Part shown: positions 23,769-32,994 of the stretch, in pieces
Numbering within the stretch: position 1 is the stretch's first letter
Layout: each line of letters starts with the position of its first letter
Assembly: GCA_902363395.1 (NCBI GenBank)
Contig: CABIZZ010000001.1
Location: forward strand, 1,426,001-1,490,000
DNA from: Streptococcaceae bacterium
GTDB taxonomy: Bacteria > Bacillota > Bacilli > Lactobacillales > Streptococcaceae
Direction: 5' to 3'
Length of the DNA: 64,000 nt
Position numbers and translations under genes: made by a program
Notes under the pieces: model-generated
The model's input: only the letters and a program-made list of their open reading frames with translations
Databases searched by the model: none
What the model was told of the DNA's origin: nothing

Positions 23769-23906
23769 GAAACTTTCCGTCGTGAGAAAAGTGCTAGAAA
23801 CAATTGTGTTTCTAGCACTCGGGAGTTTTGGAACCTAGGGTCCAAAACTAAGTCATGGAACTTCTTAGAAGTTCGCTGACGTCCGTACTCACCTAAGGAA
23901 AGTTTT
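23769..23906 (-). ncRNA. Structured 3'-UTR element, copy E (after metG)
   Basis: 138 nt, minus strand, 27 nt after the metG stop. P1 AAACTTTCC/GGAAAGTTT, extended outside by CATCTA (23761-23766)/TAGATG (23908-23913). P2 GAACTTC/GAAGTTC with loop TAA, P3 AGTTTTGGA/TCCAAAACT, P4 AGTGCTAGAAAC/GTTTCTAGCACT. P3 differs from copy A by a paired change. Confidence 0.75.
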
Positions 23907-23933
23907 TTAGATGATTTTTTCTTTGTCTATCGT

Positions 23934-25925
23934 TTAGCCAATGATGCTTCCATTTGGAACAGATGGATCAACAGTTAAGACTGTTAATTGTTCTCCGTGT
24001 TCAGCGGAAAGAATCATGCCTTGGCTGACATATTTCTTCATCATCTTCCGTGGTTTGAGGTTGGCCACGATTTGGAGTTTCTTACCGACCAATTCTTGTT
24101 CATTTGGATAGAATTTCGCGATACCAGAGAGGATTTGACGGTCTTCGCCATCTCCTGCATCTAGGCGGAAGCGAAGCAATTTGTCTGATCCTTCGACGCG
24201 TTCCACTTCTTTGACTTCTGCTACACGGATTTCAACCTTGTCAAAGTCTTCAAACTTGATCTCGTCTTTTTCAGACTTGAGTTCCACTTCTTCTGGAATC
24301 CATTCTTTTTCTTGTGGTTTACCCGCAGTCATTTGAGATTGGATGTAGGCAATTTCTTCTTCCATATCAAGGCGTGGGAAGATTGGCGTTCCTTTGGCAA
24401 CCACTGTGACATTGTCAGGGAAGCCAGCTAAGGTCAAGTTTTCAAGATCGAAGTCCAAGCCCAAGCCAAGTTGTTCCATGATGGCATTTGAGGTGTTCAT
24501 CATAAATGGTTGGATCAAGTGAGCCACAACACGGAGGCTAGCTGCCAAGTGAGCCATGACCGCTGCCAATTGTTCCTTGTCACCATCTTCTTTAGCGAGG
24601 ACCCAAGGCGCTGTCTCATCAATGTACTTGTTGGTACGAGAGATGATGTTCCATACGGCTTCCAAAGCGCGTGGGTAATCCACCGCATTCATTTGCTTGT
24701 GGTATTCAGCGATGTTTTCTTCAACCACCTTGGCCAAATCAGCATCAAATGCGGTAACATTTTCGACATAAGCTGGAACTTGACCACCAAAGTATTTGTT
24801 GATCATGGCTACCGTCCGGTTAAGGAGATTTCCAAGGTCATTGGCCAATTCATAGTTGATGCGTGCCACGTAGTCTTCTGGTGTAAAAGTCCCATCAGAA
24901 CCAACTGGAAGGCTACGCATGAGGTAGTAACGAAGTGGATCCAAGCCGAAGCGTTCCACCAACATTTCTGGGTAGATGACATTCCCTTTAGACTTAGACA
25001 TCTTGCCATCTTTCATAACAAACCAACCATGGGCAATCAAGCGTTCTGGCAATTTGATATCCAACATCATGAGAAGGATTGGCCAGTAGATCGAGTGGAA
25101 ACGAAGGATGTCTTTTCCGACCATGTGGAAGACTGTTCCGTTCCAGAACTTATCAAAGTTTTCATGATCTTCTTGGCCGTAACCAAGAGCTGTCACGTAG
25201 TTAAGAAGGGCATCAATCCATACATAGACCACGTGTTTTGGATTGGATGGAACTGGCACACCCCAGGTAAAGGTGGTCCGAGATACTGCCAAATCTTCCA
25301 AACCTGGCTCGATGAAGTTTTTCAACATTTCATTGAGACGGCCATCTGGTGTGATGAAATCTGGTTGGAATTTGAAAAATTCAACCAAACGGTCTTGGTA
25401 TTTGCTGAGGCGAAGGAAGTAAGATTCTTCAGAAACCCATTCTACTTCGTGTCCTGATGGAGCTACCCCACCGATAACCTTGCCATTCTCATCACGGTAT
25501 ACCTCAGCCAATTGGCTTTCTGTAAAGAACTCTTCATCAGAGACGGAATACCAGCCAGAGTACTCACCTAGGTAGATGTCGTCTTGCGCAAGCAAGCGTT
25601 CAAAGACTTGGGCCACCACTTTTTCATGGTAATTGTCTGTCGTACGGATGAATTTATCATATGAGATATCGAGTAATTGCCAGAGTTCTTTCACTCCAAC
25701 CGCCATCCCATCTACATAAGCTTGCGGTGTAATGCCAGCTTCTTCTGCTTTCTGCTGAATCTTTTGCCCATGCTCATCGAGACCAGTCAGGTAGAAAACA
25801 TCGTAGTTCATCATGCGTTTGTAACGCGCCAAGACGTCACAGGCGATGGTTGTGTAAGCTGAACCAATATGCAATTTACCAGATGGGTAATAGATAGGGG
25901 TTGTGATGTAGAATGATTTTGTCAT
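23934..25925 (-). CDS. metG: Methionyl-tRNA synthetase
   Basis: A 663-aa class I synthetase that charges tRNA-Met. The HIGH motif is HIGS at residues 19-22, [10 protein letters not shown] marks the amino-acid site, and the KMSKS loop is GKMSKSKGN. The C-terminal 100 residues are an EMAP/Trbp111 tRNA-binding domain ([24 protein letters not shown]). Length and order fit the Bacillus/Streptococcus type that lacks the four-cysteine zinc knuckle. AAAGGAAAAG precedes the ATG. Single-gene unit; no T-box is seen upstream. Confidence 0.97.
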   Translation of the reverse strand: MTKSFYITTPIYYPSGKLHIGSAYTTIACDVLARYKRMMNYDVFYLTGLDEHGQKIQQKAEEAGITPQAYVDGMAVGVKELWQLLDISYDKFIRTTDNYHEKVVAQVFERLLAQDDIYLGEYSGWYSVSDEEFFTESQLAEVYRDENGKVIGGVAPSGHEVEWVSEESYFLRLSKYQDRLVEFFKFQPDFITPDGRLNEMLKNFIEPGLEDLAVSRTTFTWGVPVPSNPKHVVYVWIDALLNYVTALGYGQEDHENFDKFWNGTVFHMVGKDILRFHSIYWPILLMMLDIKLPERLIAHGWFVMKDGKMSKSKGNVIYPEMLVERFGLDPLRYYLMRSLPVGSDGTFTPEDYVARINYELANDLGNLLNRTVAMINKYFGGQVPAYVENVTAFDADLAKVVEENIAEYHKQMNAVDYPRALEAVWNIISRTNKYIDETAPWVLAKEDGDKEQLAAVMAHLAASLRVVAHLIQPFMMNTSNAIMEQLGLGLDFDLENLTLAGFPDNVTVVAKGTPIFPRLDMEEEIAYIQSQMTAGKPQEKEWIPEEVELKSEKDEIKFEDFDKVEIRVAEVKEVERVEGSDKLLRFRLDAGDGEDRQILSGIAKFYPNEQELVGKKLQIVANLKPRKMMKKYVSQGMILSAEHGEQLTVLTVDPSVPNGSIIG

Positions 25926-26033
25926 TTTCTTTTCCTTTCAGGGCTAATGGAACCCAATTTAGTAACACTCTATTATAACATTTTTAGGAGACCCTGAAAA
26001 CCCAAAACCAGCCAGGATCTAAGGAAGACAAGC

Positions 26034-26058
26034 AAAAAAGCTGACCGAAGTCAGCTTT
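26034..26058 (-). terminator. Terminator of the sbcDC operon
   Basis: On the minus strand AAAGCTGAC pairs with GTCAGCTTT around TTCG and is followed by TTT. The roughly 155 nt between it and the sbcC stop hold no gene. Confidence 0.85.
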
Positions 26059-26213
26059 CTATAGGTTAACAATTTGAATCCCAAGTACAGTATCATGTGA
26101 GTAATATTTAATCAATTAATTCTCAAACACAGTTGAATAATAGAAATAACTCATAATTATGTAAAATACCAATACATAGTTAAACTTTATTGATTTTTTG
26201 AATTTAACTGATT

Positions 26214-29200
26214 TTAATCTTTATTCATTACCTTAATGCGGCTGCTACCATCGTGTGACTTGATGATGGCTAGTTGTTGAGCAATGCCTTCTTTCATGTC
26301 GTCCACGTGACTGATGACACCGACCATACGGTTTTCACCGATTTGTTCTAGGACAGTGATAGCCTTGGTGAGGGCTTCCTTATCAAGTGAACCGAAACCT
26401 TCGTCGATGAAGAGAGCTTCTACGACAGCACCCTTGCTGGTATTTTGCACAACTTCTGAGAGGGATAGGGCAATAGCCAGTGCGGCGATAAAGGTTTCAC
26501 CACCAGACAAGGATTTAACGGAGCGTTCACTACCTGTCAACTGGTCATAGACGTTGATATCCAAACCGAAGTGATCACTCGCCCTGCGTCCTTCCTCGCT
26601 CAAGACAAAGGAATAGCGGTTATCCGTTAAGAGACCGATATAGTTGGCATTGGCATAGTCCAAGATTTGTTGGAAATACTGACGGATAACATAGACCTCA
26701 AGATTGAGACGACCAGTCAGAGCAGTATTTTCTCCCTTAACCACCTTAACCAAATCACTGAGTTCTTGGTGGGCCTTAAAGGCCTCTTGGTTGCTGTCTT
26801 GTAGGGTTTTAGCTGCCTGGTAGGTGGCCGTCGCATCCTTAAGTCCCTTCTCCATGACTGAGACCTGAGACAATTGTTTATCGTAACTTTCCTGACTGGT
26901 TTGGACCTCTTGTGTTAAAGCGGCCAAATCTGGTTTTGCTTGATTTTGGAGAAGCTCTTGGCCCTTACTAATCTGGGTCTGCAACTCTTGTTTAAGGGTT
27001 TGGTAACTTGTCAATTGGGCCTGAAGCTTAGGAATAGCTTGCTCGTTCACTTCAAGTAGCCAAAGCTGAATTTGCTCTAGGTCATCGGTGAGCGCCCCTT
27101 CAGCCATAAGCCTTTGGTCTAATTCAGCCGATAAACGCTTCGTTTCTTGGCTGGTCTTTTCTTTAGACTTGGTCAAGCTCTCAAGTTGCCCCTTAATCCC
27201 TTGAATATCGGCATGAAGTTGGTTGTAGTCTTCACCATTATCCTTGACTTGCTTATTGTAGAGGTCTAGCTCCTGCTTCGCAAGGGAAATCCGTTTTTGA
27301 TAAACCTCTACAGACTCCAGCTCTGGATGAGCTTCCTGCAAGTCTTTTAGGCGCTCCTTAGCTTGATCGAGAGCTGCCTTGGCCTCTTGATAGCTCTTAG
27401 CCAAATCTGTCGCTTTTTCCTGAGCTTGACCTAACTCCTCTTGATAATGGATACGGTCTGCCTCTTCCTTCTCATAGCGTTTTTGGAGTTCTTGATAATG
27501 CTTCTCAACAGCACTCAACAAGGCTTGCCCACGGTCTGCTTCATAGTCCTCTGAAAAGTCAAATTCAAACTGTCCCTTAACCTGCTCTTCGAGTTCTTGA
27601 TAGTGCTTTTCAAGAGTCAGCTTAACTTTAGCCACTTGATCAAGCAAATCTTGACGTTTAGACTCAACTTCGCTCAAGGTAGCCTGACGATTTGACAAGG
27701 TAGCGACTTGCTTTTCTTTTTGCACTTGAAGTTTCTCCACCTGATTCATGAGATCCTTCAAGGCCGCTTCATCAGCCTGTGTCCCATCGACCTTAGGATG
27801 ATCCAAGGAACCACAGACCATACAGGCCTGTCCATCCTCTAATTCTGCCTGCAACTGGGCAATCATGAGTTGACGACGGGAAGCCAAAGTCGTTCTTAAC
27901 TTCTCTTCCAATTCATTTAAGATTTCTTGAGCTTGGTCACTATCCAAAGATAAGGTTTGATGACGCTTTTCGGTCTTTGCCAACTCCTGATTCAAGCCCT
28001 CAATTTCTTTCAGGTCCTGAGCCAGTTGCTTATCCACACTGTAGCCCACAGATTGTAGGAGTTTTTCAGCCTCATGCAAACTCTCTAAACTAAGACGATT
28101 AGCCTCCAAATCTGACAAGGACTGGGAAAGAAGCTCAATCTCTTTCGAAGCCTGCTGATAGGTTTCCTCCAACTGCTTGTAGTTAGCACTGGACCGTTCG
28201 ATTTTTTCCTGCTCTTGGGCAAGACTCTGGGCATAGATAATAGCCTCTTTCCACGCTTCCAGCTTCTCTTCTTTTTGAAGAATATCCTTAGATTTAGCTG
28301 CAAGTTCCTCTTTTTGAGCCTTGACTTCCTTAAAAGCCTGCTCCTTATCCTTTAATTTCTCCTGAGCAATCTCAAGGTCCTGTTCTACTTGCAACAACTG
28401 CTTCTGATACTGCTTCAAACTGCTAATAGTTTCCTGCAACCCTTGGGCGAACTGCAATTCCTCCAGATGCGCTTTTGCCTCTGCTTGTTCCTGAGCACCT
28501 TCCTCAATTTCCAGACGATAACGCTCCTTGGCTTGCTCCAATTCTTGGAAAATCTTTGCCACATCTTGTGCACTTTGCAAGCTCTTCTGCAGCTTAGCCA
28601 AATCCTCATGGGCATCCTTCAAGACGCTTTTCTGCTCTTCAAGATGATCTTGCCGTTGTACCAAAAGTTCTTCAAGACGTGCCAATTTTTCATAAGCTGG
28701 TGTTTGGGCCAAGACAGCTAATTCTTCCTCAGACCAAACCTGACTGGCAAAATGGCCCTCTAGTTGAGCCTGGCGCTTCTCCATATCCTTATTGCTCTGA
28801 CGAAGACGCTCTTCCAAGCTCTTTTGGAAGCGGTCAAAAATACCTGTTCCAAATATTTTCTTCAAAATTTGAGTCTTGGTCTTGGAATCTTCTTTCAAGA
28901 AACGACTGAAATCATTTTGCGGAAGTAGGATAATCTGTTTGAACTGCTCGGCATTGAGACCCAAAATTTGCTCAATCTGATCACTCACTTCCTTGATTTT
29001 ATCCCCGAGCTTTTCGATTTCTTGACCACCAATCTTATCTACAATGACTAGAGAAGCCGTTGCCTTTTGTATGGTCGTTCCACCTCCTCGCTTGCCTCTC
29101 TCCTGCTGGAGAACACGTTCAATGCGATAAAGGTGGTTGCCTTGTTGAAAATAGAAAGTCACCTTGGTCAAGTCATCCTCTGGACCAGCAAAGGTCGACC

Positions 29201-29393
29201 GCATCTCCTCAACATTACGATCACCACTGGTCGTCGCAAACAAGGCCACTGTCATAGCGTCAAAGAGGGTACTCTTACCAGCCCCTGTGTCCCCACCAAT
29301 CAAAAAGAGGGGAGCGTGGTCGAACTGGGTAAAATTGATAACTTCCTTACGATAAGGTCCAAAATTGGTCAATTCTAACTGGACTGGTCTCAT
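26214..29393 (-). CDS. sbcC: Exonuclease subunit SbcC (Rad50-like)
   Basis: A 1059-aa SMC-like ATPase that works with SbcD to cut DNA hairpins and blocked ends. Walker A GGDTGAGKS is at residues 33-41; long coiled coils flank a zinc hook CMVC near the middle (ACMVCGSLDHPK); the C-terminal lobe has signature KSLSGGETF and Walker B LFIDEGFGSLD. Length is normal. Its ATG overlaps the sbcD stop by 4 nt. Loss of such proteins stabilises palindromes, which is of note in a genome rich in inverted repeats. Confidence 0.96.
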   Translation of the reverse strand: MRPVQLELTNFGPYRKEVINFTQFDHAPLFLIGGDTGAGKSTLFDAMTVALFATTSGDRNVEEMRSTFAGPEDDLTKVTFYFQQGNHLYRIERVLQQERGKRGGGTTIQKATASLVIVDKIGGQEIEKLGDKIKEVSDQIEQILGLNAEQFKQIILLPQNDFSRFLKEDSKTKTQILKKIFGTGIFDRFQKSLEERLRQSNKDMEKRQAQLEGHFASQVWSEEELAVLAQTPAYEKLARLEELLVQRQDHLEEQKSVLKDAHEDLAKLQKSLQSAQDVAKIFQELEQAKERYRLEIEEGAQEQAEAKAHLEELQFAQGLQETISSLKQYQKQLLQVEQDLEIAQEKLKDKEQAFKEVKAQKEELAAKSKDILQKEEKLEAWKEAIIYAQSLAQEQEKIERSSANYKQLEETYQQASKEIELLSQSLSDLEANRLSLESLHEAEKLLQSVGYSVDKQLAQDLKEIEGLNQELAKTEKRHQTLSLDSDQAQEILNELEEKLRTTLASRRQLMIAQLQAELEDGQACMVCGSLDHPKVDGTQADEAALKDLMNQVEKLQVQKEKQVATLSNRQATLSEVESKRQDLLDQVAKVKLTLEKHYQELEEQVKGQFEFDFSEDYEADRGQALLSAVEKHYQELQKRYEKEEADRIHYQEELGQAQEKATDLAKSYQEAKAALDQAKERLKDLQEAHPELESVEVYQKRISLAKQELDLYNKQVKDNGEDYNQLHADIQGIKGQLESLTKSKEKTSQETKRLSAELDQRLMAEGALTDDLEQIQLWLLEVNEQAIPKLQAQLTSYQTLKQELQTQISKGQELLQNQAKPDLAALTQEVQTSQESYDKQLSQVSVMEKGLKDATATYQAAKTLQDSNQEAFKAHQELSDLVKVVKGENTALTGRLNLEVYVIRQYFQQILDYANANYIGLLTDNRYSFVLSEEGRRASDHFGLDINVYDQLTGSERSVKSLSGGETFIAALAIALSLSEVVQNTSKGAVVEALFIDEGFGSLDKEALTKAITVLEQIGENRMVGVISHVDDMKEGIAQQLAIIKSHDGSSRIKVMNKD

Positions 29394-30598
29394 TGTCGGC
29401 TCCTTCCAATCTCCTCAAAAATACTTTCCACAAGGGCAGTCTGTCTTTCAGACAAGACATCGCCCCCAGTCACTGTCTGGAAAAAATCAGAAACAATTTC
29501 CTGTGGCGACTGCATTTCCAAATCTTTTAAGTGCTGATTAACTGTCAGACTTTCTTCCCTGACATCACCCAAACGACTGAAAGTGATTTCTACAATATCT
29601 GTCCCATAAATTTCTTCCAGACGGGCACGCACATTGATCCCCTCTAACTCCTTACGGCTAGACAGTTGAATATCAAAGGCAAACCAAGCCTTTTGACAAG
29701 GCTGTTCCCTATAAAATTCAGGTGACATCAAGGTTTCAAAAGGCGCCTGCAAGGTCAAAATCGGCCGTCTAACCTCTAGAGAATGGAAGGTCTGAGACAA
29801 GTTGCCAGTCGCATCCAATTCAATAATATAAACACCCTTTTCTTCCTTACGCTTGGCTTCTTTGACATTAAAGGCGACTGGACTGCCTGAATATTGCACG
29901 CGCTTGGTCGGACTGGCAAAGCGCGTATGGATATGCCCCAAGGCCACATAATCGAAAGACTTGAAAAGATCACTGGTCACATTGGTCAGGCCACCTACCG
30001 TATTGCTGGTTTCAGACAACATCAGTTCTCGAAGACTTTGACCATCTTGGTCATCTTTCTTAGAAACCGCAAAATGCGTCACCAAGATATGGGACTTGTC
30101 GGGATCAAAAGCTTTTTCCATATCCTCAAGAATGTAGGCTAAAGCATCACCAATCCCCTGAATCTCCTTATCCTCATCGTCCTTATAATAAATCCGAGCA
30201 TCAATAGGATCAATAAAGGGTAGGAGGAAAATCTGGCAGTCTCCCAACTCGATAGGCTCAAAAGCCTCCTCCAAACGTGTGCTTAAATGAAGGCCCTGAG
30301 GTTGAAAAAAGTCTCGTCCAAAATGCAAGCGTTCAGCTCCATCGTGATTGCCACTGATGGCATAGACGGGAATCTGCTTCTCCAAGACCAAACGTGCCAA
30401 AGTCTTATTAAAAAGCTTAATCGCATCTACAGGCGGCACTGCACGGTCGTAAAGATCTCCAGCAATGATGATCCCATCCACCTGTTCGCGAATGGCCAAA
30501 TCTACTATCTGTTGAAAGGCCCACTCCTGCTCCTCCAACAAAGACCAGCCATTGAGGGTTCGCCCCACATGCCAATCTGACGTATGTAAAAACTTCAT
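29390..30598 (-). CDS. sbcD: Exonuclease subunit SbcD (Mre11-like nuclease)
   Basis: A 402-aa calcineurin-like nuclease. Metal-binding motifs are DWHVGRTLNG (8-17), AGDLYDRAVPP (near 47), SGNHDGAERL (near 83) and the ALGHIHTRF motif (near 217). The C-terminal part is the capping and SbcC-binding region. It is the first gene of the sbcDC operon and its stop overlaps the sbcC start. Confidence 0.96.
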   Translation of the reverse strand: MKFLHTSDWHVGRTLNGWSLLEEQEWAFQQIVDLAIREQVDGIIIAGDLYDRAVPPVDAIKLFNKTLARLVLEKQIPVYAISGNHDGAERLHFGRDFFQPQGLHLSTRLEEAFEPIELGDCQIFLLPFIDPIDARIYYKDDEDKEIQGIGDALAYILEDMEKAFDPDKSHILVTHFAVSKKDDQDGQSLRELMLSETSNTVGGLTNVTSDLFKSFDYVALGHIHTRFASPTKRVQYSGSPVAFNVKEAKRKEEKGVYIIELDATGNLSQTFHSLEVRRPILTLQAPFETLMSPEFYREQPCQKAWFAFDIQLSSRKELEGINVRARLEEIYGTDIVEITFSRLGDVREESLTVNQHLKDLEMQSPQEIVSDFFQTVTGGDVLSERQTALVESIFEEIGRSRQ

Positions 30599-30690
30599 GA
30601 CAGTCTCCTCATTTAATCTTATCCCTATTTTACATTTCCTATTTTAAAGGCAGGAAACTCTTAAATTAATAATCTCTCTTTAATACAAGC

Positions 30691-30719
30691 AAAAAGAGAG
30701 GTCCAACTGGTCCTCTCTC
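30691..30719 (-). terminator. Terminator of gpmA
   Basis: On the minus strand GAGAGGACC pairs with GGACCTCTC (wobble allowed) around AGTT, then TTTTTGC. Confidence 0.8.
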
Positions 30720-30793
30720 AATATTAGTTTATCATCAACCACTGTAGTTAACAAGAAACCACTTAATCTTGAGTCAAAAGACTCCCTTGGATT

Positions 30794-31486
30794 TTATTTT
30801 CCAAGATAGTATTCTTTTACAACGTTCAATTTTTCGTCAAATTCGAATACCAATGGTGGGAAGTTAGGGATTTCCACATCCATGATTTCGTCGTCTGACA
30901 ATTGTTTGATGTGTTTTACAAGAGCACGGATTGAGTTACCGTGTGCACCTACGAATACGTTTTTACCATCTTTAAGAGCTGGAGCGATTTTGTCTTCCCA
31001 GAATGGAAGGGCACGTTCCAACGTCACTTTCAAGTTTTCAGCATCTGGAATGACTGAGTCGTCAAGTGAAGCGTAACGACGGTCAGTATGAGCTGAGTAC
31101 TCATCATCACGAGGCATTGCTGGAGGCAATACATCGTATGAACGACGCCAGATGTGAACTTGCTCATCACCAAATTGTTCAGCAGCTTCAGCTTTGTTTT
31201 TACCAGTCAAACCACCGTAGTGACGTTCGTTCAAGCGCCATGATTTTTCAACTGGAACCCACAATTGGTCAGAAGCTTCAAGAGCCAAGTTAGTTGTTTT
31301 GATCGCACGTTTCAATACTGAAGTGTAAGCTTGGTCAAATTCGATACCAGCTTCTTTGATCAATTTACCAGCGTCGATCGCTTGTTGTGTACCTTTTTCA
31401 GACAAATCAACATCAGCCCAACCAGTGAAAAGGTTAGCTTTGTTCCATTCAGACTCACCGTGGCGAGCAAAAACCAATTTTACCAT
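30794..31486 (-). CDS. gpmA: 2,3-bisphosphoglycerate-dependent phosphoglycerate mutase
   Basis: A 230-aa glycolytic enzyme converting 3-phosphoglycerate to 2-phosphoglycerate. The phosphohistidine motif is [10 protein letters not shown] (His9) and the second histidine is in [20 protein letters not shown] and [10 protein letters not shown] are conserved. Codon use is that of a highly expressed gene. AAGGAGA lies before the ATG. Upstream at 31543-31567 an inverted repeat CTAGATTT/AAATCTAG surrounds a possible -10 (TAGATT, with TTGCAC at 17 nt). Monocistronic. Confidence 0.97.
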   Translation of the reverse strand: MVKLVFARHGESEWNKANLFTGWADVDLSEKGTQQAIDAGKLIKEAGIEFDQAYTSVLKRAIKTTNLALEASDQLWVPVEKSWRLNERHYGGLTGKNKAEAAEQFGDEQVHIWRRSYDVLPPAMPRDDEYSAHTDRRYASLDDSVIPDAENLKVTLERALPFWEDKIAPALKDGKNVFVGAHGNSIRALVKHIKQLSDDEIMDVEIPNFPPLVFEFDEKLNVVKEYYLGK

Positions 31487-31542
31487 TAGATGGATCTCCT
31501 TTTTATTCTCCGAGGTTTCCCCCCGTTTATCTATTTTATTCT

Positions 31543-31589
31543 ACTAGATTTTCAGTAAAAAATCTAGTGGCGACCATAGAAAAGTGCAA
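31543..31589 (-). promoter_or_regulatory. Candidate gpmA promoter with inverted repeat
   Basis: Minus strand: TTGCAC (31584-31589), 17-nt spacer, TAGATT (31561-31566). The -10 lies inside the dyad CTAGATTT (31543-31550) / AAATCTAG (31560-31567). Alternative -10 boxes nearby make the exact start uncertain. Confidence 0.4.
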
Positions 31590-31597
31590 TTTCTCAC

Positions 31598-31618
31598 AAA
31601 AAAGAGCCTGACGGCTCT
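31598..31618 (-). terminator. Terminator of membrane module 1
   Basis: Minus strand AGAGCC-GTCA-GGCTCT followed by six T. The same stem follows module 2. Confidence 0.85.
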
Positions 31619-31660
31619 AGTTTGAAAATGACCAACGTTTATTCTTACATTGAAATAGGT

Positions 31661-32188
31661 TTATTCTGCCGGTTGCTCCTTCTCTTCTGCTCTTGCATCA
31701 TCTAAAGGCTGATTTCGTTTATCAACCATCCCACTTAAATGCCACCACTCTCTGAGGATAAAAATCCAATAGAAGGCTTGACAGAAGTAAAATCCCCAAT
31801 ACAAGTGAAGGAAGTCATTTTGGATAGTCAGTGAAAACAAGGTAAAGGTTAGAATAACACTGCAGGCTATAAAGATTAACCATGATTGAAGGTGAGCCAG
31901 AAAGGGATAGCCAACTTTCTTGAGCAGAAATTTGATGAGAATAGCAAAGACTGGTAGTACTAAAAGAAGGATGAGAGAAACCGTGAAATAGGAATGGATG
32001 AGACCCTCGAACTCTTTTGCATGGTATAGAGATTTCTTACCGAGAAAGATTGTGAACTGAGATGGATCTTCGTACCTTGCTTTTGATATCATTAAAAAGG
32101 GTAAGGTCGATCCGATCAAAACATAGATAAAAAATAAACCAAGTTGCCGTATGAAACTCTGATGATTGCTTCTTTTTTCTTTTGTCAT
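31661..32188 (-). CDS. Four-helix membrane protein, gene Z of module 1
   Basis: A 175-aa protein with four membrane helices (about 15-35, 70-95, 105-128, 137-155) and charged tails. Unknown family. I start at the ATG at 32188, with GGAGG 5 nt upstream; the upstream in-frame ATG overlaps that site. It closely resembles gene Z of module 3 (shared HAKEFEGLIHSYFTVSL-like and YWGFYFCQAFYWIFILREWW-like blocks) and less so gene Z of module 2. It is the last gene of a three-gene unit whose other products carry large extracellular domains. Confidence 0.65.
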   Translation of the reverse strand: MTKEKRSNHQSFIRQLGLFFIYVLIGSTLPFLMISKARYEDPSQFTIFLGKKSLYHAKEFEGLIHSYFTVSLILLLVLPVFAILIKFLLKKVGYPFLAHLQSWLIFIACSVILTFTLFSLTIQNDFLHLYWGFYFCQAFYWIFILREWWHLSGMVDKRNQPLDDARAEEKEQPAE

Positions 32189-32190
32189 TC

Positions 32191-32994
32191 TTACCTCCAA
32201 TCCTCTACTTTACCTTTTTTAATTTCAACAATCTTGCCTACTCGCTCACCATCGATTGCTAGAGAATAATAACCATCAGGTAGACTTGTCTGTTGTAAAA
32301 CAACCTTCATTTCTTCTGGTAAATCTATGTCTAAGCTATCGAACCGATCGATATGTTTAGGGAGTTCAATTTGTACGTAGATTGCGTCATTTGCCAGTGC
32401 ATCCTTTAAAGGAAAACCATACCAGCCACCCAATTTCGTACGATTTTCTTTCATCGATCGTTCTTCGTAATCAGTGAACCAAAACACAGATTTACTAAAT
32501 AAAAGATCATCGGAAATGGACTCTTTCAGGTGAATGCTTGTTCCTTTTAGGTCACTAGCCTGATGGATCTTATTCTGCAATTCGTTTTCCATCTGTTTTC
32601 GCTCAGGATGTAATTCTAAGGCTTTTTCAATAATGGGCAGAAAGGGTCTAGAATCCACATCAGAATAAGATACTAAACCACTGATTAAACCTTCATCTTT
32701 TGGATTATCTAGTTGAGCGAAATAAGGTATGACCATCTGCTTAAACTGAACAGGTTTCTTCAAAAAAGGAATGGAAATTTCTTTGCCATTTATTTTTTCA
32801 GTATACACATAATTCACATCTGGAGCGTCATTTTCTCGTTCCCAAGAAAAGCCTGTAATCTGTATACTCCCATGATAATTTCGACTAGCGTAAAATCCTT
32901 TAAGATTCGATTCCAGATTTTTATAAAAACAAAAACCTAGAAGTGCGAAAAAGATTAAAAAAACCAGAAAACTCTTTTTCTTGTCACTCTTCAT
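32191..32994 (-). CDS. Membrane-anchored extracellular protein, gene Y of module 1
   Basis: A 267-aa protein with an N-terminal membrane helix (about 8-25, KKKSFLVFLIFFALLGFCFY) and an extracellular domain with the marks LKGFYASRNYHGSIQITGFSW, EKINGKEISIP and LGGWYGFPLKDALANDAIYV. I do not recognise the family; it has the size of surface immunity or envelope sensor proteins. The ATG at 32994 overlaps the stop of gene X and has GGGGAAGG upstream; a longer form from 33015 is possible. Paralogues are at 34617 and 37054. Confidence 0.65.
   Translation of the reverse strand: MKSDKKKSFLVFLIFFALLGFCFYKNLESNLKGFYASRNYHGSIQITGFSWERENDAPDVNYVYTEKINGKEISIPFLKKPVQFKQMVIPYFAQLDNPKDEGLISGLVSYSDVDSRPFLPIIEKALELHPERKQMENELQNKIHQASDLKGTSIHLKESISDDLLFSKSVFWFTDYEERSMKENRTKLGGWYGFPLKDALANDAIYVQIELPKHIDRFDSLDIDLPEEMKVVLQQTSLPDGYYSLAIDGERVGKIVEIKKGKVEDWR

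Noticed and set aside
7086..23906. Idea that elements A-E are simple rho-independent terminators
   Set aside because: None is followed by a T run in either direction, and the convergent plus-strand genes at A, B and C already have their own terminators.
7086..23906. Idea that elements A-E are a CRISPR array or insertion sequence
   Set aside because: They are far apart, have no spacers, no transposase frame and no evident target duplication. A MITE origin is not excluded but does not explain the covariation.
24510..25457. 315-codon plus-strand frame
   Set aside because: It runs antisense through metG, whose protein is clearly real. The long frame follows from codon bias.
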